Origin: CAIYRG01 sp035577685
Lineage (GTDB): Bacteria; Pseudomonadota; Alphaproteobacteria; Micropepsales; Micropepsaceae
NCBI GenBank assembly: GCA_035577685.1
Contig: DATLVC010000258.1
Coordinates: 1-5,699 of the forward strand
Length of the DNA: 5,699 nucleotides
Direction: 5' to 3'
Part shown: in pieces, positions 1 to 5,551 of the stretch
How positions within the stretch are numbered: the first letter of the stretch is position 1
Layout: each line of letters opens with the position of its first letter
Position numbers and translations under genes: made by a program
The notes under the pieces: model-generated
Told to the model about the DNA's origin: nothing
Databases searched by the model: none
Seen by the model: the letters and a program-made list of their open reading frames with translations, nothing else

Positions 1-396
1 GGCTGGGCAGAACTGACCAAGGCGCTGGGCAAACGCGTGCAGCTCGTAGGCGATGATCTTTTCGTTACCAACACGGCGCGGCTGAAGGATGGCATCGCCA
101 AAGGTGTCGCCAACGCGATCCTCGTGAAGGTCAATCAGATCGGTACGCTGTCCGAGACCTTGGATGCGGTCGAAACCGCGCATCGCGCCTCCTATAAAGC
201 GGTGATGTCCCACCGCTCGGGCGAGACTGAGGATTCCACCATCGCGGATTTGGCCGTCGCCACGAATTGCGGACAGATCAAGACCGGCTCGCTCTCGCGC
301 TCCGACCGGCTGGCGAAATACAACCAGCTCCTGCGCATCGAAGAGATGCTGAGTGATTCTGCGGTTTTTGCCGGCAAATCTGTGCTTAGGGCCTGA
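1..396 (+). CDS. eno: Enolase, C-terminal part (5' end outside window)
   Basis: Enolase (phosphopyruvate hydratase) converts 2-phosphoglycerate to phosphoenolpyruvate in glycolysis, and the reverse in gluconeogenesis, in the cytoplasm. The frame is open from base 1, so only the last 131 residues are seen, about the final 30% of a protein usually near 425-430 residues. The hallmarks of the C-terminal barrel are intact. VGDDLFVTN carries a metal-ligand Asp. ILVKVNQIGTLSET contains the Lys known as the catalytic base. SHRSGETED and GQIKTGSLSRSDR are the substrate-binding loops. The C-terminus, AKYNQLLRIEEML followed by AGKSVLRA, is normal for the family. The GTG at 37 is an internal Val codon, not a start. 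In many alphaproteobacteria eno lies close upstream of an FtsB/DivIC-like gene and pdhA; here three other genes intervene. I see no clear terminator after the stop. Identification is very secure. Confidence 0.97.
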   Translation, partial: GWAELTKALGKRVQLVGDDLFVTNTARLKDGIAKGVANAILVKVNQIGTLSETLDAVETAHRASYKAVMSHRSGETEDSTIADLAVATNCGQIKTGSLSRSDRLAKYNQLLRIEEMLSDSAVFAGKSVLRA

Positions 397-478
397 TTTC
401 CCGCCTGAATTTGTTGTGATAGAACTTTGCCACGCTATTTGGATCAGACGGAAAACGTCTTTCGACTGGAGTAGACCG

Positions 479-820
479 ATGAAATCTCCCGCTCTTATGG
501 CGGTCCTGGCCGCCGCTCTTTCCCTGGCCACAGTTTCCGGGACGCCGTCCTTCGCGCAGATCAATCAGGAGCACGCCAAAGTGGCGCCCGACGAGAAGTC
601 GGCGATTGCGATCGCCGAAAAGGCGGCACTCCCGTTGATCGGCGGCGAGGACAAGCTCGCGATTGCGCGGCCCTTCCGGGCAACGGGTCACGGCGATATC
701 TGGCTGGTGATCTCACAGCCGGTCCCCGATCCCAAGGCGCCCGGCGCCGCGAAGCGTTCGGTGGTTGTTCAATTGAGCGCAATGACGGGCGAGATCCTCG
801 ACCTCAGCACTGCGGACTAA
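479..820 (+). CDS. Small exported protein, probable NTF2-fold immunity (YbbC-like) family
   Basis: The gene encodes 113 residues. The ATG at 479 is chosen because GGAG at 468-471 sits seven bases upstream and translation starts straight into a signal peptide. That peptide has a Lys at position 2, a hydrophobic stretch at about residues 5-20, and a likely signal peptidase I site after SFA (residue 26). The frame extends back to 353, but that would overlap eno and bury the signal peptide. The mature part has an early helix (DEKSAIAIAEKAALPLIGG), then PFRATGHGDIWLV and, near the end, VVVQLSAMTGEILDL. This order (Ala-rich helix, conserved Pro, GD-W strand, terminal strand with G-x-I/V-L) recalls the NTF2-fold immunity domain of E. 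coli YbbC. That match is from memory and is an inference. The role is unknown; such domains can neutralise toxins or serve as small binding folds. No toxin gene is adjacent. A weak promoter-like pair (TTGTGA 414-419, TATTTG 436-441) lies upstream. Confidence 0.8.
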   Translation: MKSPALMAVLAAALSLATVSGTPSFAQINQEHAKVAPDEKSAIAIAEKAALPLIGGEDKLAIARPFRATGHGDIWLVISQPVPDPKAPGAAKRSVVVQLSAMTGEILDLSTAD

Positions 821-875
821 GACGTAGGTTCTGCTCGTCGAATGATTGCTCGGCACGTGGCCGAACCTGACACAA

Positions 876-904
876 TTGTCATCTGTTGGCCCGGGCTCTA
901 TGCT
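876..904 (+). promoter_or_regulatory. Candidate housekeeping-sigma promoter for the NHL-repeat gene
   Basis: TTGTCA (876-881) and TATGCT (899-904) are separated by exactly 17 bases. They match the -35 and -10 consensus at 5/6 and 4/6 positions, and CTATGC also fits the alphaproteobacterial CTATAT-like -10. Transcription would start near 911 and leave a leader of about 46 bases with a strong ribosome binding site. The -35 overlaps a short inverted repeat (TGACA 868-872, TGTCA 877-881) that could be an operator. The call rests on sequence match alone. Confidence 0.4.
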
Positions 905-956
905 CCGGCTCAGTGGCGGTCCTAAGAAGCGCGCACCAAAGTCCAGGGAGGATTTT

Positions 957-2075
957 ATGAAATTCGGTTTGATCGGTTTGCTGATGCTTGCGGCGGCGCC
1001 GGCGGCATATGCCGCGGAAAGTCCGCCGGAAATTCCCTTCGACGGGGACGTGAATTTCATCAAAATGCCGAAGGACATGTATCTCGGTGAAGTTTCCGGC
1101 GTTGCGGTGAACTCCCAAGGCCACGTTTTCGTTTTCCATCGCGGCAACACCAATGGCCCGGCCTATGGCGCCCGTGCGGCACAGCTCCTTGAATTCGATC
1201 AAAACGGCAATTTCGTTCGCGAGATCGGCCGCAACCTCTATGCCTGGTCCTTCGCGCACACGGTGCGCGTCGATCACGATGACAATATCTGGGTCGCCGA
1301 TAAGGGCTCGGACATGGTGATCAAGTTCCAGATGCCGGCGGGCAAGCCCGTCATGATGCTCGGCCGCAAGCCCGAAGCATCGGACGAGGGCGCCCATCCG
1401 CTCGAGCATCCCAATCCGCCGCTGCCCGCGCTTGACGGCTTGTTCCGCCAGGTGACCGACATGACCTGGGACGCAGCCGGCAACACCTATATCAGCGATG
1501 GCTACATCAATTCGCGCGTTGCCAAATACGACAAAGAGGGCAATTGGCTGATGCAGTGGGGCGACCGCGGCACCGAGCCCGGCAAGATGAACACGCCGCA
1601 CACCATCGCGTCCGACGCGCAAGGCAATATCTATGTCGGCGACCGCGGCAATGCCCGCATCCAAGTGTTCAACGGCACGGGCCAATTGCAGCGCGTGATC
1701 AAGATCGACGTGACCGCACCTCCGGGCTCGAAGGCGCTGATCGGCAACACGCCGACGCCGAATGCGTCCGGCGGTTACGGCAATGTGCAGACGATGTCGC
1801 CGGGCACGCCCTGGGCGCTCTGCATTACGCCCGGCCCGAACCAGGTGCTCTATAGCTCGGACGCGTTCCCGGGCCGCATCTACAAGCTGACGCTTGACGG
1901 CAAGGTGCTCGGGATGATCGGCGGCGGTGGCCGTACGGCGAAGAAGTTCGGCTGGATCCACGAAATGGCCTGCCCGAACGAGAACACGCTTTATGTCGGC
2001 GAGCTTCTGAACTGGCGCGTGCAGAAGCTGACGTTGCACCCCAACAATCAGCAGCGCGCGGAAAATAACCGGTAA
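957..2075 (+). CDS. Exported NHL-repeat beta-propeller, peptidyl-amidating-lyase-like
   Basis: The protein has 372 residues. The ATG at 957 is favoured by GGGAGG at 946-951 (five-base spacing) and by a signal peptide starting there, with likely cleavage after AYA (residue 19); the frame runs back to 846 without such support. The mature protein is built of NHL-type propeller blades: GVAVNSQGHVFVFHRG (49-63), HTVRVDHDDNIWVADKG (101-117), a TDMTWDAAGNTYISDGY blade (167-183), HTIASDAQGNIYVGDRGN (215-232) and a last blade near 335-358. The pattern matches the lyase half of peptidylglycine alpha-amidating enzymes, which cleaves peptidyl-alpha-hydroxyglycine using zinc. Aligned by eye, the three zinc His (H101, H215, H335), the active-site Tyr (Y183 in DGYINSR) and two Arg (R62, R234) are kept, while the catalytic-region Asp after the third His is Glu (E336). 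Bacterial relatives are common and mostly uncharacterised, so the substrate is unknown. It would act in the periplasm or outside the cell. It appears monocistronic, with its own promoter and terminator. Confidence 0.92.
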   Translation: MKFGLIGLLMLAAAPAAYAAESPPEIPFDGDVNFIKMPKDMYLGEVSGVAVNSQGHVFVFHRGNTNGPAYGARAAQLLEFDQNGNFVREIGRNLYAWSFAHTVRVDHDDNIWVADKGSDMVIKFQMPAGKPVMMLGRKPEASDEGAHPLEHPNPPLPALDGLFRQVTDMTWDAAGNTYISDGYINSRVAKYDKEGNWLMQWGDRGTEPGKMNTPHTIASDAQGNIYVGDRGNARIQVFNGTGQLQRVIKIDVTAPPGSKALIGNTPTPNASGGYGNVQTMSPGTPWALCITPGPNQVLYSSDAFPGRIYKLTLDGKVLGMIGGGGRTAKKFGWIHEMACPNENTLYVGELLNWRVQKLTLHPNNQQRAENNR

Positions 2076-2097
2076 GCGCTTCACCGGAGTCGTCACG

Positions 2098-2130
2098 AAG
2101 GCCAGGGCGCACGCGCGTCCTGGCCTTTTT
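2098..2130 (+). terminator. Strong intrinsic terminator after the NHL-repeat gene
   Basis: A perfect nine-base stem (AAGGCCAGG 2098-2106 with CCTGGCCTT 2119-2127) is extended inward by GCGC/GCGT (2107-2110, 2115-2118; one G-U pair), closing on an ACGC tetraloop. A five-T run at 2126-2130 follows. It starts 23 bases after the NHL gene stop and ends 18 bases before the cupin start, so it should separate their transcription. Confidence 0.88.
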
Positions 2131-2148
2131 CTTGTAAGGGGGTGAACC

Positions 2149-2625
2149 ATGACATCCAAACCCGTCGCTTTGGCTGCAGCCGATGTGCCGCCGCGGAAGA
2201 CGAAAAGCACGTATCCCGAAAAATTTGCCAAGCGACTCGGCGAACGCGTCAAGCGGCCGCTTGGCGATGCGTTTGGGCTGACGATCTTCGGTGTCAACCT
2301 GACCACGCTGGGGCCAGGGGCAATATCGGCGCTTCGCCACGCGCATACCAAACAGGACGAATTCGTCTACATCTTGGAAGGGACGCCGACGCTGATCACG
2401 GATGATGGTGAGACGGTGCTCCGCCCCGGCATGTGTGCCGGGTTCAAATGCGGCACCGGCGCTGCGCATCATCTGGTTAACCGAAGCACGTCGGACGTCG
2501 TTTACCTGGAGATTGGCGATCGCACGCTCGGCGACGAGGCGCATTACCCCGACGATGACATTGTCGCGATCAAGACACCGGACGGCTCGCGCAAATTCAC
2601 CCGCAAGGACGGCACGCCGTACTGA
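2149..2625 (+). CDS. Single-domain cupin protein
   Basis: This is a 158-residue cytoplasmic protein with one cupin barrel. The ATG at 2149 follows a purine-rich ribosome binding site (AAGGGGG 2136-2142, six-base gap). Cupin motif 1 is complete: H64-x-H66-x4-E71-x6-G78, the usual metal-binding set. Motif 2 is GFKCGTGAAHHLVN (98-111), giving H107-x3-N111, with Lys-Cys where a Pro-Ala pair is common in relatives. The tail, YLEIGDRTLGDEAHYPDDD then FTRKDGTPY, is characteristic of a group of about 160-residue cupins frequent in alphaproteobacteria and often annotated only as cupin-domain protein. The specific activity is not known; a metal-dependent sugar or small-molecule isomerase, oxygenase or binding role are all possible. 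It lies just after a terminator with no obvious promoter between, so it may be expressed by read-through or from a promoter inside the upstream gene. Confidence 0.93.
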   Translation: MTSKPVALAAADVPPRKTKSTYPEKFAKRLGERVKRPLGDAFGLTIFGVNLTTLGPGAISALRHAHTKQDEFVYILEGTPTLITDDGETVLRPGMCAGFKCGTGAAHHLVNRSTSDVVYLEIGDRTLGDEAHYPDDDIVAIKTPDGSRKFTRKDGTPY

Positions 2626-2675
2626 TTTCACCGCTGAAACAATTTGCTAACCAACACCGAATTCGCTTGCCCGCG

Positions 2676-2724
2676 GAATCGGAATCTGATTCCGTGACCC
2701 TCATGCGAATGAATCGCCTGAATC
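2676..2724. promoter_or_regulatory. Cluster of five GANTC (CcrM-type) methylation sites
   Basis: GANTC occurs at 2676-2680, 2682-2686, 2688-2692, 2711-2715 and 2720-2724. The first three are spaced exactly six bases apart and form the palindrome GGAATCTGATTCC (2681-2693). By eye I find only eight other GANTC sites in the window (232, 355, 2087, 3672, 4122, 4752, 5157, 5312). GANTC is methylated by CcrM in most alphaproteobacteria, and the regulator GcrA uses methylated sites at promoters of some cell-division genes. The cluster spans the start region of an FtsB-like gene. The sites are direct observation; a regulatory role is inferred, and no convincing -35/-10 pair was found among them. Confidence 0.5.
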
Positions 2725-3029
2725 GCCGCATCGGCCGTAATGTCCGCCTTATTCTGCTGCCGGCGATCTGCTGCGCGATGAGCTTCTATTTCGGCTACAC
2801 GGTGATTTTCGGCGAGCGGGGCCTGCTGGCCTGGAGACAAACCCAGGACCAGCTTCAAATCGCCCAGCATGACCTTGCTGCACTGCGCGTAAAACGCGAG
2901 GCGCTTCAACACCGAATCTCGCTCCTTGACGGTAAGGCCATCGATCCCGACCTGCTGGAGGAGGTCGCTCGTGGCGAACTGCTCGAGACCCGCCCCGGCG
3001 AGGTAGCGGTGCCGCGCGAAAAGCGCTAG
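2703..3029 (+). CDS. Septum formation initiator, FtsB/DivIC-like
   Basis: With the ATG at 2703 the product has 108 residues: a short basic cytoplasmic N-terminus (RMNRLNRRIGRNVR), one membrane segment at about residues 15-36, then GERGLLAW and a heptad-like coiled coil at about 42-77 (QTQDQLQIAQHDLAALRVKREALQHRISLL). The end, AIDPDLLEEVARGELLETRPGE, is the usual family terminus (DPDxLEExAR, then a Pro before the end). FtsB/DivIC proteins join FtsL and FtsQ in the divisome and help activate septal peptidoglycan synthesis. The start is uncertain: TTG 2667, GTG 2694, ATG 2703 and ATG 2709 are all in frame and none has a good ribosome binding site; the two ATGs give normal N-termini. A position upstream of pdhA is typical for alphaproteobacteria. 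The five GANTC sites around the start suggest cell-cycle control. Family assignment is confident; strict orthology to E. coli ftsB is not claimed. Confidence 0.9.
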   Translation: MRMNRLNRRIGRNVRLILLPAICCAMSFYFGYTVIFGERGLLAWRQTQDQLQIAQHDLAALRVKREALQHRISLLDGKAIDPDLLEEVARGELLETRPGEVAVPREKR

Positions 3030-3051
3030 GAATTCCAGGAGTTAAGTTCCG

Positions 3052-3083
3052 CCTTGCCAAGGGCAATTCTCCCTTGCCATAAG
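3052..3083 (+). promoter_or_regulatory. Candidate pdhA promoter/operator with repeated CCTTGCCA
   Basis: The 108-base gap before pdhA holds two identical CCTTGCCA octamers (3052-3059 and 3072-3079), offset by exactly 20 bases, about two helical turns. Between them lies GGGCAA, which is partly inverted; CAAGGG (3058-3063) can pair with CCCTTG (3071-3076). TTGCCA (3054-3059) and CATAAG (3078-3083), 18 bases apart, could be the -35 and -10 of a promoter, giving a leader of about 48 bases. The layout would suit a regulator controlling the pyruvate dehydrogenase genes, but the binding protein cannot be named. Confidence 0.35.
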
Positions 3084-3137
3084 CGGCTGGCCGCACCCGG
3101 GGGCGCGGCGGTACGGACAAGAGCCACAGGGTGAGAT

Positions 3138-4172
3138 ATGGCACGTGCGGAAGCGACGGCGGCCTCCGAGAGTGGGGCCGAACTTCGGCCGGCAGATGGA
3201 CGAGATTTGGGCCCGGACGCTCTTGAACGTCTGAAGAAATTCTACCGCGACATGCTGCTGATCCGCCGTTTTGAGGAGCGGGCCGGCCAGCTTTACGGGA
3301 TGGGGCTGATCGGCGGCTTCTGCCACCTTTATATTGGCCAGGAGGCGGTCGTGGTCGGCATGCAGGCAACGCTTCAGCCTGCCGACCAGGTCATCACCAC
3401 CTATCGTGATCATGGCCATATGCTGGCTTGCGGCATGGAGCCCTCGGGCGTGATGGCCGAGCTGACGGGGCGGTCCACTGGTTACTCCAGGGGCAAGGGC
3501 GGCTCGATGCATATGTTCAGTCGCGAGAAAAATTTCTTCGGCGGGCATGGGATCGTGGGGGCTAATGTCCCTATCGGCACGGGCCTCGCCTTCGCCAACG
3601 GCTATCGGAACAATGGCGCGGTATGCCTGACCTATTTCGGCGATGGCGCGGCCAATCAGGGCCAGGTGTTCGAATCCTTCAACATGGCCGAGCTTTGGAA
3701 GCTTCCGGTCGTCTACATCATCGAGAACAACCAATACGCCATGGGTACTGCTGTTGGCCGGTCGACCGCGGAGGTGCATCTTTATAAGCGCGGGGCCGCC
3801 CACAATATCCCCGGCGAAGCGGTCGACGGCATGGATGTCGAGGCGGTCTACGCGGCAGGCCAGAAAGCCGTCCAATGGGCGCGCGAGGGCAAGGGGCCCT
3901 ACATCCTCGAAATGAAAACCTACCGCTATCGCGGTCACTCCATGTCGGATCCGGCCAAATACCGCACCCGCGAGGAAGTGCAGCAGATGCGGGAGAAGCA
4001 CGATCCTATCGATACGTTTGGGGCGCGGCTGGTCCGCATGGGTGTGGTCAAGGAGGACGATCTTAAAGCCTTGGACCGCGACGTGCGCCAAGCCATCAGC
4101 CGTGCCGCCGAATTCGCCACCGAATCCCCTGAACCTGCGCCCGAAGAACTGTATACGGACGTTTTGAAATAA
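3138..4172 (+). CDS. pdhA: Pyruvate dehydrogenase E1 component, alpha subunit
   Basis: With E1 beta this subunit forms the thiamine-diphosphate enzyme that decarboxylates pyruvate and passes the acetyl unit to lipoyl groups of the pyruvate dehydrogenase complex (cytoplasm). It has 344 residues. The ATG at 3138 follows AGGG (3128-3131) at six bases. After a variable N-terminal tail of about 25 residues come KKFYRDMLLIRRFEERAGQLYG (33-54), CHLYIGQEA (62-70) and TYRDHGHML (88-96). The thiamine-diphosphate/Mg motif starts at GDGAANQG (168-175) and ends at the NN pair 197-198. RYRGHSMSDP (263-272) corresponds to the loop phosphorylated in the mitochondrial enzyme, though such phosphorylation is not expected in bacteria. 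Length and motifs are normal for the alphaproteobacterial alpha-beta heterotetrameric E1, unlike the single-chain AceE of enterobacteria. The stop overlaps the pdhB start (TAATG), indicating translational coupling. A branched-chain or acetoin dehydrogenase alpha subunit is less likely given the lipoyl-bearing partner. Confidence 0.97.
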   Translation: MARAEATAASESGAELRPADGRDLGPDALERLKKFYRDMLLIRRFEERAGQLYGMGLIGGFCHLYIGQEAVVVGMQATLQPADQVITTYRDHGHMLACGMEPSGVMAELTGRSTGYSRGKGGSMHMFSREKNFFGGHGIVGANVPIGTGLAFANGYRNNGAVCLTYFGDGAANQGQVFESFNMAELWKLPVVYIIENNQYAMGTAVGRSTAEVHLYKRGAAHNIPGEAVDGMDVEAVYAAGQKAVQWAREGKGPYILEMKTYRYRGHSMSDPAKYRTREEVQQMREKHDPIDTFGARLVRMGVVKEDDLKALDRDVRQAISRAAEFATESPEPAPEELYTDVLK

Positions 4173-5548
4173 TGACCCAAATTCTGATGCCTGCGCTCTC
4201 CCCCACCATGGAGGAAGGCAAGCTCGCCAAATGGCACGTCAAGGAAGGCGATGCCGTGAAGGCAGGCGATATTCTGGCGGAGATCGAAACCGACAAGGCG
4301 ACGATGGAATTCGAAGCTATCGACGCTGGGCGGATCTCCAAGCTTCTTGTCCCGGAAGGCGCCGAGGGCGTGAAAGTAAACGAACCCATTGCCGAACTGA
4401 CCCAGGAAGGCGAGGAAACCGTCACGCCTCCGGCGCGCGCCACGGTGCCACAGGCGCCGGCTCCAATCCCTGAGGCCCCTAAAGTCGCGCCAACGATCCC
4501 TCAAGGGACGGGAGGAAGGGTTGGCAATGGTGCGTCTGTCGCGTCTGAAATTCCGGCCGATGCCGAACTTGTCACCATGACCGTGCGCGATGCCTTGCGC
4601 GATGCCATGGCCGAGGAAATGCGCCGCGACGACACGGTTTTCCTGATGGGTGAAGAAGTCGCGCAATATCAGGGCGCCTATAAGGTCAGCCAAGGCCTGC
4701 TCGAAGAATTCGGCGACCGCCGCGTGATCGACACGCCGATCACCGAACAGGGATTCGCCGGTCTCGGCGTCGGTGCGGCCTTTGGCGGCTTGCGCCCCAT
4801 TGTCGAGTTCATGACCTTCAACTTCGCCATGCAGGCGATGGATCAGCTCGTCAATTCGGCAGCGAAGACGCTTTATATGTCGGGCGGACAGATGGGGTGC
4901 CCCATTGTCTTTCGCGGACCGAACGGGCCGGCCGCGCGCGTCGCAGCCCAGCACAGCCAGGATTATTCGTCCTGGTACGCGCAGGTTCCCGGGCTGAAGG
5001 TGATTTCGCCCTATTTTGCCGCCGACGCGAAGGGGCTGTTGAAAGCGGCGATCCGCGATCCCAATCCGGTCATCTTCCTGGAAAACGAAATCGTTTATGG
5101 CCGCAGCTTCCCTGTTCCCAAGCTCGATGATTTCGTTCTGCCGATCGGCAAGGCGCGAATCATTCGCGAAGGAACCCATGTGACCTTGGTCGCGCATTCG
5201 ATTTCGGTCGGGCTCATCATGGAAGCAGCCGAAACGCTCGCCAAGGACGGCATTGAAGCCGAGCTGATCGATTTGCGCACGTTGCGTCCGCTCGATATCG
5301 GCACGATTGTAGAATCGGTGAAGAAGACCAACCGCATCGTCACGGTGGAGCAGGGCTGGCCGATCTGCTCCATCGGTTCGGAAATTGCCGCGGCTGTCGT
5401 GGACCAGGCATTCGATTATCTCGACGCCCCGCCCATGCGTATCACCGGCAAGGACGTGCCCATGCCCTACGCCGCCAATCTGGAAAAGCTCGCGCTGCCG
5501 ACGGCCGACGACATTGTCGCCGCCGCCAAAGCCGTGCTGTATCGCTAG
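4172..5548 (+). CDS. pdhB: Pyruvate dehydrogenase E1 component, beta subunit with N-terminal lipoyl domain
   Basis: The protein has 458 residues, about 130 more than a plain E1 beta. Residues 1-80 are a lipoyl domain (QILMPALSPTMEEGKLAKW) with the lipoylated Lys at K42 in ETDKATME. Residues 82-130 are an Ala/Pro-rich flexible linker. From about 133 comes the transketolase-like E1 beta: VTMTVRDALRDAMAEEM, GEEVAQYQGAYKVSQGL (160-176) and DTPITEQGFAG (187-197), where E192 matches the Glu that activates the thiamine pyrimidine. AAQHSQDYSSWYA (258-270) contains the active-site His (H261). The C-terminal domain runs through DLRTLRPLD and VEQGWPICSIGSEI. This lipoyl-E1 beta fusion is a known alphaproteobacterial arrangement (for example Sinorhizobium and Zymomonas), so it is not an aberrant join. 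The start overlaps the pdhA stop by one base, and pdhC starts three bases after the stop. It supplies the complex with a lipoyl arm in addition to any on E2. Confidence 0.97.
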   Translation: MTQILMPALSPTMEEGKLAKWHVKEGDAVKAGDILAEIETDKATMEFEAIDAGRISKLLVPEGAEGVKVNEPIAELTQEGEETVTPPARATVPQAPAPIPEAPKVAPTIPQGTGGRVGNGASVASEIPADAELVTMTVRDALRDAMAEEMRRDDTVFLMGEEVAQYQGAYKVSQGLLEEFGDRRVIDTPITEQGFAGLGVGAAFGGLRPIVEFMTFNFAMQAMDQLVNSAAKTLYMSGGQMGCPIVFRGPNGPAARVAAQHSQDYSSWYAQVPGLKVISPYFAADAKGLLKAAIRDPNPVIFLENEIVYGRSFPVPKLDDFVLPIGKARIIREGTHVTLVAHSISVGLIMEAAETLAKDGIEAELIDLRTLRPLDIGTIVESVKKTNRIVTVEQGWPICSIGSEIAAAVVDQAFDYLDAPPMRITGKDVPMPYAANLEKLALPTADDIVAAAKAVLYR

Positions 5549-5551
5549 GCC

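Noticed and set aside
353..478. Upstream extension of the small exported gene to ATG 353
   Set aside because: It overlaps the end of eno, lacks a ribosome binding site and would hide the signal peptide that starts at 479.
826..868. Imperfect stem structures after the small exported gene (AGGTTC/GAACCT and TCGGC-ACGTG-GCCGA)
   Set aside because: The arms compete for the same bases and no T tract follows, so a terminator call is not supported.
846..956. Upstream extension of the NHL gene to 846
   Set aside because: No ribosome binding site, it overlaps the candidate promoter, and the signal peptide starts at 957 after a strong GGGAGG.
879..2351. Long minus-strand open frame opposite the NHL-repeat gene
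   Set aside because: It is the antisense shadow of a strongly supported + strand gene in GC-rich DNA; the translation is Arg/His/Ala-rich low-complexity sequence with no recognisable domain.
2626..2639. Hairpin TTTCA-CCGC-TGAAA directly after the cupin stop
   Set aside because: Only five mostly A/T pairs and no T run; too weak to call a terminator.
3083..3094. GCGG-CTGG-CCGC mini-hairpin before pdhA
   Set aside because: Four-base arms are expected by chance in GC-rich DNA.
3042..4091. 349-codon minus-strand open frame opposite pdhA
   Set aside because: It mirrors the codon structure of pdhA and has no family features.
4172..4560. Lipoyl domain fused to E1 beta as a novel fusion
   Set aside because: This is the known arrangement in alphaproteobacterial pyruvate dehydrogenase, not new.
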